A DNA stretch of 35,816 bases from Patescibacteria group bacterium. GTDB lineage: Bacteria; Patescibacteriota; Minisyncoccia; UBA6257; HR35. Below, in pieces: positions 25,749 to 33,825 of this stretch (positions are counted from its first letter, which is position 1; each line of letters opens with the position of its first letter). Below the pieces are notes generated by a model that was not told the origin of the DNA, searched no databases, and worked only from the letters and a program-made list of their open reading frames with translations. The DNA lies in the NCBI GenBank assembly GCA_025060575.1, contig JANXBL010000003.1, positions 1-35,816 on the forward strand, given 5' to 3'. The position numbers were made by a program, and so were the translations under genes.

Positions 25749-26953
25749 TCGAAATTTTAGTAGTATTAGGGTTGTTGACTATAATTTTTAGCACTTTTTT
25801 TTATTTTTGGAATTCAAGTCAGGCATTTAAAAAAGTTCGCGATTCTAGAAGAATGAATGATTTACAAGCCATTGATATGGCAATTAAGAATTTGATAATT
25901 AATTATTCTGATATCTACTTAGGAGAAGAAAACATTATTTACATATCTTTACCCGATGCTACTTCTACCTGCAATAGTTATAACTTAACTCAAGTTTATT
26001 CTCCATTTTCTTATCGTTGCCGAGCTTCAACTACTTATCTTAATGTTGACGGTAGTGGTTGGTTGCCAATTAACTTTGTTTCGGGGAGTGTGATGATGTT
26101 GTCTTCATTACCTCGCGATCCTTTAAATAATTCTAGTTACTTTTATAGTTATCAAACAAGGGCAGGAAGATATAAACTATCTGCTCGTTTAGAAGATCCC
26201 ATTTTTTTAGAGGAAATGATAAGGGATGGTGGTCTTGAACCTACCCTCTATGAAGTGGGAAATGATTTAAGAATTCCTTCTCCACAAAGCGGGCTAGTGC
26301 TCTATCTTCCATTAAATGAAGGAACAGGAACAATTGCCTATGATTTATCTGGTTATAATAATAATGGCATCCTTTATAGTAGCTCAACGATTTGCTCTGA
26401 TCCACCTACCTCTGGCTGTCCTCAGTGGATAGATGGTAAGGTCGGTAAAGCTTTAAAGTTTGATGGACTAGATGATTATTTATATAAAGATGTTATCAAT
26501 GGATCTCCTAAATCATATCTTACTATTTGTTCTTGGATAAGAACTTCTATGTCTAGCGCTGCTTACATGCTTCAATTAAATAGAAGTCCTAGTAATTATT
26601 TTAACGAGTTAATGTTTGCAATTGATAGCGGTAGATTACAATTTATTGATTATTCAACAAGTACCTATGGATTTTCACTTGCTCAAAAATCAATCAAAAC
26701 TATTAACAATAATAACTGGAGATTCGTTTGCTTCGTAAAATCAAATACTGTTGGTTTATACTACATAGACGGTGATTTTGATAGTCAGGTTAGCGCTTCG
26801 ATCAATGTTCAGTATGGTGCTAATGATTTTGCTATCGGAAAAGATTATAGAGATAACAATAAATTATTCAATGGTTTTCTAGATGAAATCCGCATCTATA
26901 ACCGTTCTCTTTCTCAGAGTGAAATTAAAACCATTTACGAAGCAACAAAGTAA
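25712..26953 (+). CDS. Type IV prepilin-like protein fused to a LamG/concanavalin A-like domain
   Basis: Prepilin signal MAYFRSNKG|FSLIEILVVLGLLTIIFSTFFYFW; pseudopilin body SSLPRDPLNNSSYFYSYQTRAGRYKLSARLED; C-terminal VLYLPLNEGTGTIAYDLSGYNNNGIL...GKALKFDGLDDYL...FNGFLDEIRIYNRSLSQSEI. Confidence 0.9.
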   Translation: MAYFRSNKGFSLIEILVVLGLLTIIFSTFFYFWNSSQAFKKVRDSRRMNDLQAIDMAIKNLIINYSDIYLGEENIIYISLPDATSTCNSYNLTQVYSPFSYRCRASTTYLNVDGSGWLPINFVSGSVMMLSSLPRDPLNNSSYFYSYQTRAGRYKLSARLEDPIFLEEMIRDGGLEPTLYEVGNDLRIPSPQSGLVLYLPLNEGTGTIAYDLSGYNNNGILYSSSTICSDPPTSGCPQWIDGKVGKALKFDGLDDYLYKDVINGSPKSYLTICSWIRTSMSSAAYMLQLNRSPSNYFNELMFAIDSGRLQFIDYSTSTYGFSLAQKSIKTINNNNWRFVCFVKSNTVGLYYIDGDFDSQVSASINVQYGANDFAIGKDYRDNNKLFNGFLDEIRIYNRSLSQSEIKTIYEATK

Positions 26954-26962
26954 TTTTTAATT

Positions 26963-28102
26963 ATGAGAAAAATCTATTTTGACTTTGCAGCTACTACGCC
27001 TGTTAGAGAGGAAGTTTTACTTGAAATGATGCCGTATTTTACTGAAAAATTCGGTAATCCATCTAGTTTGCATTGGTGGGGACAACAAGCTTTAAAAGCT
27101 GTTGATGATTGTCGAGAAATGATTATGAATTTGATTAATGCTCAATCGCCAAACGAAATAATTTTTACTTCTTCAGCTACCGAAAGCAACAATTTAGCCA
27201 TTAAAGGATTAGCTTTTTTTTATTATTTTAAAAAGGGGATCAAGCCTCATTTTCTCACCTCAACTATTGAGCATGATTCTATTTTAAAAATTTTTGATAA
27301 TTTAGAAGAATTAGGGTTAGCTAGAATTAGTTATGTTAAACCTAGAAGTGATAGCTTAATCTATTTTGAGGATATTATCAATCATATTGAAGATCAAACT
27401 AAGATGATTGTTTTACACTATGTTAATAGCGAATTAGGCACAATCCAAAGAATAAAGGAAATTGCTAACCAGGTTAAGAAAACTAAAAGTGATATTCTTT
27501 TTCATGTTGATGCTGTTCAGGCTGGTTTTGAAAATTTGGATGTTCAAAGTTTGGGAATTGATATGATGACTTTATCTTCGCATAAAATTTATGGTCCTAA
27601 GGGAGTTGCCTTGCTTTATAAAAGAAGCGATATTGAATTAGTTGATATTATTTCTGGTTCTGGGCAGGAAAATAGTTTAAGAAGTGGCACCGAGATGGTT
27701 CCATTGATTGTAGGCTTCGCTAAAGCGCTCGAATTAGCGATCTCTCAAAGAGAAAATATTAATCAGTTATTAACTGATCTAAGGGATTATTTTATCTTGA
27801 AAACCAGTAATTTTTATGATAAAATTTTTTTGAACACTAAAGTTGAAATTTCTTCTCCGAAAATTTTGAATGTTTATTTCCCAACAAGAACCGCTGATGA
27901 ATTATTGTTCTATTTGGATTCACATGGAATTGCAGTAAGCGCGGGAACAGCTTGTCAGTCAAGAGCAGCACTGCCTAGTTCGGTGATATCTCATTTATTT
28001 TCACCGGAAAGAGCAAAAAAGAGTTTGAGGGTTTCATTTGGGCTAGGAAATAAGTTTGAAGATATTGATTTTTTAGTCGAATGTTTAAACAGGATTATTT
28101 GA
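26963..28102 (+). CDS. Cysteine desulfurase (NifS/IscS-like)
   Basis: IYFDFAATTPV, FGNPSSLHWWGQQA, TSSATESNN, HVDAVQAG, SSHKIYGPKG, SAGTACQSRAALPS (catalytic Cys). Confidence 0.95.
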   Translation: MRKIYFDFAATTPVREEVLLEMMPYFTEKFGNPSSLHWWGQQALKAVDDCREMIMNLINAQSPNEIIFTSSATESNNLAIKGLAFFYYFKKGIKPHFLTSTIEHDSILKIFDNLEELGLARISYVKPRSDSLIYFEDIINHIEDQTKMIVLHYVNSELGTIQRIKEIANQVKKTKSDILFHVDAVQAGFENLDVQSLGIDMMTLSSHKIYGPKGVALLYKRSDIELVDIISGSGQENSLRSGTEMVPLIVGFAKALELAISQRENINQLLTDLRDYFILKTSNFYDKIFLNTKVEISSPKILNVYFPTRTADELLFYLDSHGIAVSAGTACQSRAALPSSVISHLFSPERAKKSLRVSFGLGNKFEDIDFLVECLNRII

Positions 28103-28109
28103 TTCTAAG

Positions 28110-29363
28110 ATGAAAAAAATTCCTTGGCAAGTTTTTGTCTTAGGAATTGGCTTGATATTAGTCTTTTCTGATGCCAGTGGTCAAGCTTTTTTCAACAATT
28201 TATTAGATATTTTATTTGGAAGAACGAAGGTTGCTACTTCCACTAATCAGAATAATTCCAATAACTACTTTATTTCTTTACCATCAGCCATTTCTTTAGA
28301 AAATGTTGTAACTGGGATTGTTGAAAGAACATCGCCCGCGGTGGTAAGTATTGTTATTAGTAAATATGTGCCAGTAATTGAAAGATTCTATTTTAATCCT
28401 TTTGAGGACCTAGATTTGCCACCGGAATTAAAACCATTTTTCCAATTTGAGTTTCCTGCTCCTCGATCAGTCCCTAATCAAAACAGATCAGAAAAAAGAA
28501 AAGTTGGCGGAGGGACAGGTTTTATTGTTTCTCCTGATGGATTAATTGTCACTAATAAACATGTAGTCAGTGATAGAGAAGCTGAATATACAGTTTATCT
28601 TAGTAATGGTAAGAAATATACAGCTAAAGTTTTAGCTGTTCATCCAGTTGATGATTTAGCTTTGATAAAAATTAATGCTAACAATTTACCTGTTTTGAAA
28701 TTAGGTGATTCAGATAGGATAAAACTAGGCCAATTTGTTTTAGCCATTGGCAATGCTTTGGCTGAGTTTCAAAACACGGTTAGCTTTGGCGTTGTCTCTG
28801 GTCTAAAGAGATCAATCACTGCTTCTGATGAAAGTGGTAATATAGAAAGATTAGATGACCTTATTCAAACTGACGCAGCTATTAATTTTGGCAATTCCGG
28901 TGGTCCATTGATTAACTTACAAGGTGAAGTTATTGGTGTTAATACTGCCATTGCTGGTGGTGCTGAAAATATTGGTTTTGCTATTCCTGTCAACCGTGCT
29001 AAGAAAATGATTGAAGAGTTCAATCGAAAAGGCAAAATTGAAGTGCCATTTTTAGGAGTTTATTATATGCTGGTTAACGATGAGATACAGAAAAAATTTG
29101 ATTTACCAGTTAACTATGGAGCTTTTATCTACCGCGATAAGGAAAGTGCTATTGTCCCTAATTCTCCAGCAGAAAAGGCTGGTTTAAGAAATAGAGATAT
29201 AATTTTAGAGATAGATAATGAAAAAATAACACCTCAAAATAATCTCGCTCAAATAGTGAGCAGAAAAAACATTGGTCAAAGAATATCGCTTAAAGTTTTA
29301 AGGGAAAATAGAGAAATTACTCTTTATGCGGTTATCGGGTCTCTACCAGAAAATTCTCGGTAG
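28110..29363 (+). CDS. HtrA/DegP-like trypsin-type serine protease with one PDZ domain
   Basis: GGGTGFIVSPDGLIVTNKHVV, HPVDDLALIKI, QTDAAINFGNSGGPLINLQGEVIGVNTAI, C-terminal PDZ. Confidence 0.95.
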   Translation: MKKIPWQVFVLGIGLILVFSDASGQAFFNNLLDILFGRTKVATSTNQNNSNNYFISLPSAISLENVVTGIVERTSPAVVSIVISKYVPVIERFYFNPFEDLDLPPELKPFFQFEFPAPRSVPNQNRSEKRKVGGGTGFIVSPDGLIVTNKHVVSDREAEYTVYLSNGKKYTAKVLAVHPVDDLALIKINANNLPVLKLGDSDRIKLGQFVLAIGNALAEFQNTVSFGVVSGLKRSITASDESGNIERLDDLIQTDAAINFGNSGGPLINLQGEVIGVNTAIAGGAENIGFAIPVNRAKKMIEEFNRKGKIEVPFLGVYYMLVNDEIQKKFDLPVNYGAFIYRDKESAIVPNSPAEKAGLRNRDIILEIDNEKITPQNNLAQIVSRKNIGQRISLKVLRENREITLYAVIGSLPENSR

Positions 29364-29907
29364 TTATTATTCCTAAGTCAATTAAAAATTTTTCATAGCT
29401 ATTAAAAACAATATTAAACTCTTCGTCCTTTAGATCAACATCGTCTCCCTTATTAATTTTTTCTTTTATTAAATTAACAATTTTAATAGATTTCTTAAGA
29501 TCCTCTTTATTTTTGGCAACATCATCAGGAATTTTATCGACTTTTTCCTCTAAAGTATATTCACCATAACCAAACATATCTACTATTGAATTAACGAATT
29601 TGTCTATTTCAATTAAACCTCTTATTTTATCATTAATAAATATAGCCTTAATTCTTTTAAAGTTTTTCTCCTGATTCTTAATAAACTTAAAGTCTTTTCT
29701 CGATTTAAGAAATGATTGCCAATAATCAATTTCATCTTGATTTACCAATTCAAATTTTATCCACCAAATTATCATAAGGGAGGTAAGGATAAGGGATGTT
29801 AGATAAACGGATAATTTGGCAAGACCTAATCCAGTAGGAATAATAAAATTTAGAATAGTTTCAAAAAATAAGAAAACTTTTCCTACGGTTAATTCAATAA
29901 TTTCCAT
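29332..29907 (-). CDS. Hypothetical membrane protein (two N-terminal TM segments, cytosolic helical C-terminus)
   Basis: Complete ORF overlapping the gatA start by 14 bp; hydrophobic N-terminus VFLFFETILNFIIPTGL and LTSLILTSLMIIWWI. Confidence 0.75.
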   Translation of the reverse strand: MEIIELTVGKVFLFFETILNFIIPTGLGLAKLSVYLTSLILTSLMIIWWIKFELVNQDEIDYWQSFLKSRKDFKFIKNQEKNFKRIKAIFINDKIRGLIEIDKFVNSIVDMFGYGEYTLEEKVDKIPDDVAKNKEDLKKSIKIVNLIKEKINKGDDVDLKDEEFNIVFNSYEKFLIDLGIITTENFLVETR

Positions 29908-31276
29908 TAGTGTTTTTTATAAAAGAGAAAATAGCTTTTTCTTCAAAGAGATTGCCAATAATTTGAGCACCTACAGGTAAATTATTGACGAACCCAATTG
30001 GAAAGCTAAGCGCAGGAAGGTAAGCTAAATTTACGGGTACAGTATAGATATCAGCCAAGTACATTGATAATGGATCGGTCATTTTTTCTCCTATTTTAAA
30101 TGGCAAGGTAGGAGAGGTGGGCATAAGAATTAGGTCAACTGAACGAAAAGCCTTTTGGAAATCCTCAAAAATAAATTTTCTAGTTTTTAAAGCTTTGAGG
30201 TAATAAGCCTCATAATAGCCATGGGAAAGAACAAAAGTTCCTAACAGTATTCTTCTTTTAACTTCCTTGCCAAAACCTTTTTCTCTGGTTAATAGATATG
30301 TTTGTAAAAGTTCTTCATCTTTTATTGATAATCCATAACGAATACCGTCATATCTTGCTAAGTTGGAACTTACTTCAGCTGTCATGATTAAATAATAAGT
30401 TGGCAAAGAATAGGGCAATGATGGTAATGAAATTTTTTTGATTTTAAAATTTTGACTAATTTTTTCAATAAACTTTTCAAGGCACTCTTTAACACCACTT
30501 TCTAAGCCAAGACTATATACCTCCTCCGGTACTCCAATTATTTTAATTTCCTTCGTAATTTCCTTATAAACTTGAGAAGTGCTATCAAACTTATCTTTTC
30601 CTCTGATAATAGTAAAAACAGTTATTAAGTCATCCAAGTATCTAGAAAAAACTCCTATCTGATCAAGAGAAGAAGCCATAGCTATCAGGCCATATCTGGA
30701 AACAGCAGAGTAGGTTGGTTTTAAACCATAAACTCCACAAAAACTAGCTGGTTGTCTAATTGAACCACCAGTATCAGAACCTAATGCTATTGGGATAATT
30801 CCTGCTCCTACCACTGCTGCTGATCCACCTGATGAGCCACCAGGCACTCTTTCCGGGTCAAAGGGGTTAAAAGTTGGATGATAGGCTGAGTTTTCAGTGG
30901 ATGAGCCCATAGCAAATTCATCTAGGTTTGTTTTGCCCACAATGACTGCACCAGCCTCTTTTAATTTTTTGATTACAGTAGCATCATAAGGGGCAATGTA
31001 ATTTTCTAGTATTTTTGATCCAGCAGTACATCTTTCTCCCTTGACCAAAATATTATCTTTAATAGCAATGGGTATACCCCAAAGAGGTAAATTTTTATCT
31101 TTGTTCTTTAACTCATCTAATGTTTTCTCTATTAGTTTTTCTGTTAAAAATAAGAAACCCTTAACCTTTTCATCTTCTTTCTTGATAAATTCAAGATAGT
31201 GATGATAAAAATCTTCCAGTCCTATTTCATCTATTAATTTTCTTAGTTCATCAATCGATAAATTTTTAAAATTCAT
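29894..31276 (-). CDS. gatA: Aspartyl/glutamyl-tRNA amidotransferase subunit A
   Basis: GIPIAIKDNILVKGERCTAGSKIL, PGGSSGGSAAVVGAGIIPIALGSDTGGSIRQPASFCGVYGLKPTYSAVSRYGLIAMASSLDQIG. Confidence 0.96.
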   Translation of the reverse strand: MNFKNLSIDELRKLIDEIGLEDFYHHYLEFIKKEDEKVKGFLFLTEKLIEKTLDELKNKDKNLPLWGIPIAIKDNILVKGERCTAGSKILENYIAPYDATVIKKLKEAGAVIVGKTNLDEFAMGSSTENSAYHPTFNPFDPERVPGGSSGGSAAVVGAGIIPIALGSDTGGSIRQPASFCGVYGLKPTYSAVSRYGLIAMASSLDQIGVFSRYLDDLITVFTIIRGKDKFDSTSQVYKEITKEIKIIGVPEEVYSLGLESGVKECLEKFIEKISQNFKIKKISLPSLPYSLPTYYLIMTAEVSSNLARYDGIRYGLSIKDEELLQTYLLTREKGFGKEVKRRILLGTFVLSHGYYEAYYLKALKTRKFIFEDFQKAFRSVDLILMPTSPTLPFKIGEKMTDPLSMYLADIYTVPVNLAYLPALSFPIGFVNNLPVGAQIIGNLFEEKAIFSFIKNTNGNY

Positions 31277-32196
31277 CTGATGGTATTTAAATACTTTACT
31301 ACTTCAAGGGAGGCAATGATTCCTTGTCCAACAGCGACTCCGATTTGTTTATGTGGTATATTGGTTACATCTCCAGCGGCAAAGACGCCAGGAATTGATG
31401 TTTGGCATAGTTGATTAACTATAATCTCGCCGTATTCATTCTTTATGTTCCAAGCGTCAGGAACAAATTCTGAATTGGGTTTAAGCCCGATATGAATAAA
31501 AATTCCATCAACTGCTAAATTTTTTACTTCACCTGTCATTTTATCTAAATATTTTAAACCACTAACTTTTTGATCGCCATAGATTTCCTGAGTAAGAGCA
31601 TTATAGATTATTTCCACATTCTCTTTTGATTTTAATTCTTCAATTAAGACTTTATCTCCCTTCATTTCTGGGTTCTTATTAATGATATAAACCTTTTGGC
31701 AAATTCTTGAGCCCATAATTCCACCTTCATTAGCAGAGTTTCCCCCTCCTATAATGGCAACAATTTTATTTTTAAATAATGGCAAATCGCAGACAGAGCA
31801 ATAGCTCAATCCTTTATGGTAAAATTTATCTTCTCCTGGTATGTTAAGCTTTTTAGGACTAGATCCCGTTGCGATGATGATCGTTTTAGCTTCGTATGTA
31901 TTTTTATTTGTTTTGATGATAAAACCGTTTGGCTTTTTAATCTCAAGAGATAGGACCTCTTCTATTATTGGCTTTATTTGGTATTTTTCCATATGTTCCC
32001 TAAATTTTTTGGCTAATTCCACTCCATTAGTTTCGGGAAATCCAGGATAATTTTCGACAATTCCCGACAATGCCATCTCACCACCAATATCTTTGGCAAT
32101 AATCGAAAATTCTATTCCTTGCCTTTTTAGATAGATAGAGGCAGAAATTCCTCCAGCCGAAGCACCAATTATGATCGAATCGTAGACATTGCTCAT
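31273..32196 (-). CDS. Thioredoxin reductase (NAD(P)/FAD-dependent)
   Basis: DSIIIGASAGGISASIYLKRQG, GLSYCSVCDLPLFKNKIVAIIGGGNSANEG, GIFIHIGLKPNS, PGVFAAGDVTNIPHKQIGVAVGQGIIAS. Confidence 0.93.
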   Translation of the reverse strand: MSNVYDSIIIGASAGGISASIYLKRQGIEFSIIAKDIGGEMALSGIVENYPGFPETNGVELAKKFREHMEKYQIKPIIEEVLSLEIKKPNGFIIKTNKNTYEAKTIIIATGSSPKKLNIPGEDKFYHKGLSYCSVCDLPLFKNKIVAIIGGGNSANEGGIMGSRICQKVYIINKNPEMKGDKVLIEELKSKENVEIIYNALTQEIYGDQKVSGLKYLDKMTGEVKNLAVDGIFIHIGLKPNSEFVPDAWNIKNEYGEIIVNQLCQTSIPGVFAAGDVTNIPHKQIGVAVGQGIIASLEVVKYLNTIR

Positions 32197-32243
32197 TTTA
32201 CTAAATAAAATAAAAATTACATTAGAAAATATTTATTCTTTGC

Positions 32244-32474
32244 TTATGATAGAGCTGAAGATATTTCGTCAGGAGAGAATCCTACGATTATTTTTCCCTC
32301 AATATCAATAACAGGCACTCCATACTGGCCTGATTTTTCTACCATTTCATTTGCCCATTCTTCATTAGTTTCAACATTTCTCTCTTCATATTCATATCCC
32401 TGACTTTTAAGAAATTCCTTTGCTGCTTGACACCAGGGACAATAGGTTGTTGTATAGATAATTATTTTTTTCAT
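32244..32474 (-). CDS. Glutaredoxin/NrdH-like redoxin
   Basis: IYTTTYCPWCQAAKEFLKSQGYEYEERNV, YGVPVIDIEGKIIVGF. Confidence 0.92.
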   Translation of the reverse strand: MKKIIIYTTTYCPWCQAAKEFLKSQGYEYEERNVETNEEWANEMVEKSGQYGVPVIDIEGKIIVGFSPDEISSALS

Positions 32475-33145
32475 TGCTGTTGAAGTTTTTCAATCCCCGA
32501 CAAGAGACAATTTTCGTCAATACCTACCACCTGAAAAGCCATGTTATCCTTTTGAATAAAAAAATTTGGTGTTCCTCCGAGGTTCAAGCTAAGAGAATAA
32601 TTCATGTCATTTTTAATGTCTTGATTATATCTATTCTCATCAACGCAAGCATCAAAGTTTTTTGTGTCCAGATTCAATGTTTGAGCAATTTCTGTCCAGA
32701 TTTCCTTTCGAGTAGTATTTTTACCTGCTAATAATTCTTCGAATATCTTCTTATTAAATTCCCAAAATCTTCCTTGTTCATTAGCACACCTGGCTGCATT
32801 AGCAATTGGTTCAGCTTCTGGGTGAACCGAAAAATCACGATAATAAAGAGCGACTTGTCCATCTCGCACTAGCGGTTCTATCTTAGGATAAAACTCAATC
32901 GCTGCTTTAGCACAGAAGGGACATAGATAGTCCGAAAATTCAACTATTTTAATAGGTGCATTAGGATTTCCATAGGGCGGTAAATTGCCAAGCTCAACAG
33001 GTGTTGTTGGTTTAAGGTTATTTTGACAAGATGAAACTTCTCTCTTTTGGACTTTACCACCTAGAAAATAAAGAGAGATTGACAAAGCTAAAATTACTAA
33101 AATGATAATTATCAAACCTAAATTTTTCTTAATGTGTGTTAACAT
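32471..33145 (-). CDS. DsbA-like thioredoxin-fold oxidoreductase, membrane-anchored
   Basis: N-terminal TM; EFSDYLCPFCAKAAIEFYPKI; LNLGGTPNFFI (cis-Pro). Confidence 0.92.
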   Translation of the reverse strand: MLTHIKKNLGLIIIILVILALSISLYFLGGKVQKREVSSCQNNLKPTTPVELGNLPPYGNPNAPIKIVEFSDYLCPFCAKAAIEFYPKIEPLVRDGQVALYYRDFSVHPEAEPIANAARCANEQGRFWEFNKKIFEELLAGKNTTRKEIWTEIAQTLNLDTKNFDACVDENRYNQDIKNDMNYSLSLNLGGTPNFFIQKDNMAFQVVGIDENCLLSGIEKLQQQ

Positions 33146-33223
33146 TAAATTAGACTAATCATTTAATTAACGACTTTTAAAATTATAACATAGTTATAAA
33201 GATTTATAAGCTATTAAAAGTTT

Positions 33224-33664
33224 ATGACTAACGGTAATAATCCTCTTTTTTGGATATTGGCTGTTGTTCTAATTCTAATTAATATCTTTGCTGACATAGT
33301 AGAATTAGTGGCTAATCTAATAAGTCTTACCGTGGTAGGCTCTTTTGTTTTGTTTATAAGTTCAATTATTGGAGGGTCAATTAGCTTTATGACTTCTTTA
33401 CTTTTGATTGTTATGGGAGGAATTGATTATACATCGATTGCTAAAAAAATAGCGATTTACTTGGTTAGTTTTTTAGCCGAACTTATTCCCGGTATTAGTT
33501 TTTTGCCCCTAAGAACTATTTCTGTTTTTATTGTGATTATGATGATGGTTGCTGAAGCTAGAGCCCAAAGGTTTGTTCAAGAACAAGGAGAAAAAAGTGA
33601 AGAAGGTAATGAACAAACAGAATCATCTCAGGATACGAACTTAGTCGAAAATCAGAACCAATAA
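33224..33664 (+). CDS. Hypothetical membrane protein (146 aa)
   Basis: Complete ORF with hydrophobic segments and a charged Glu/Gln-rich tail. Confidence 0.7.
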   Translation: MTNGNNPLFWILAVVLILINIFADIVELVANLISLTVVGSFVLFISSIIGGSISFMTSLLLIVMGGIDYTSIAKKIAIYLVSFLAELIPGISFLPLRTISVFIVIMMMVAEARAQRFVQEQGEKSEEGNEQTESSQDTNLVENQNQ

Positions 33665-33825
33665 GAAAAAAGCAGTTTAGCCAAATTTTTGTTTTTAAAA
33701 GTTTTTATTCATAAGGCTTTAAATAGTGACTAAACATTGATCTAATAGAATTTAAGTTGGGTTATAATTAAAACAGCTAAAGTTTAAGGAAGGTTACTTT
33801 AGTTAATTACTTAGAATAAAAGTTT

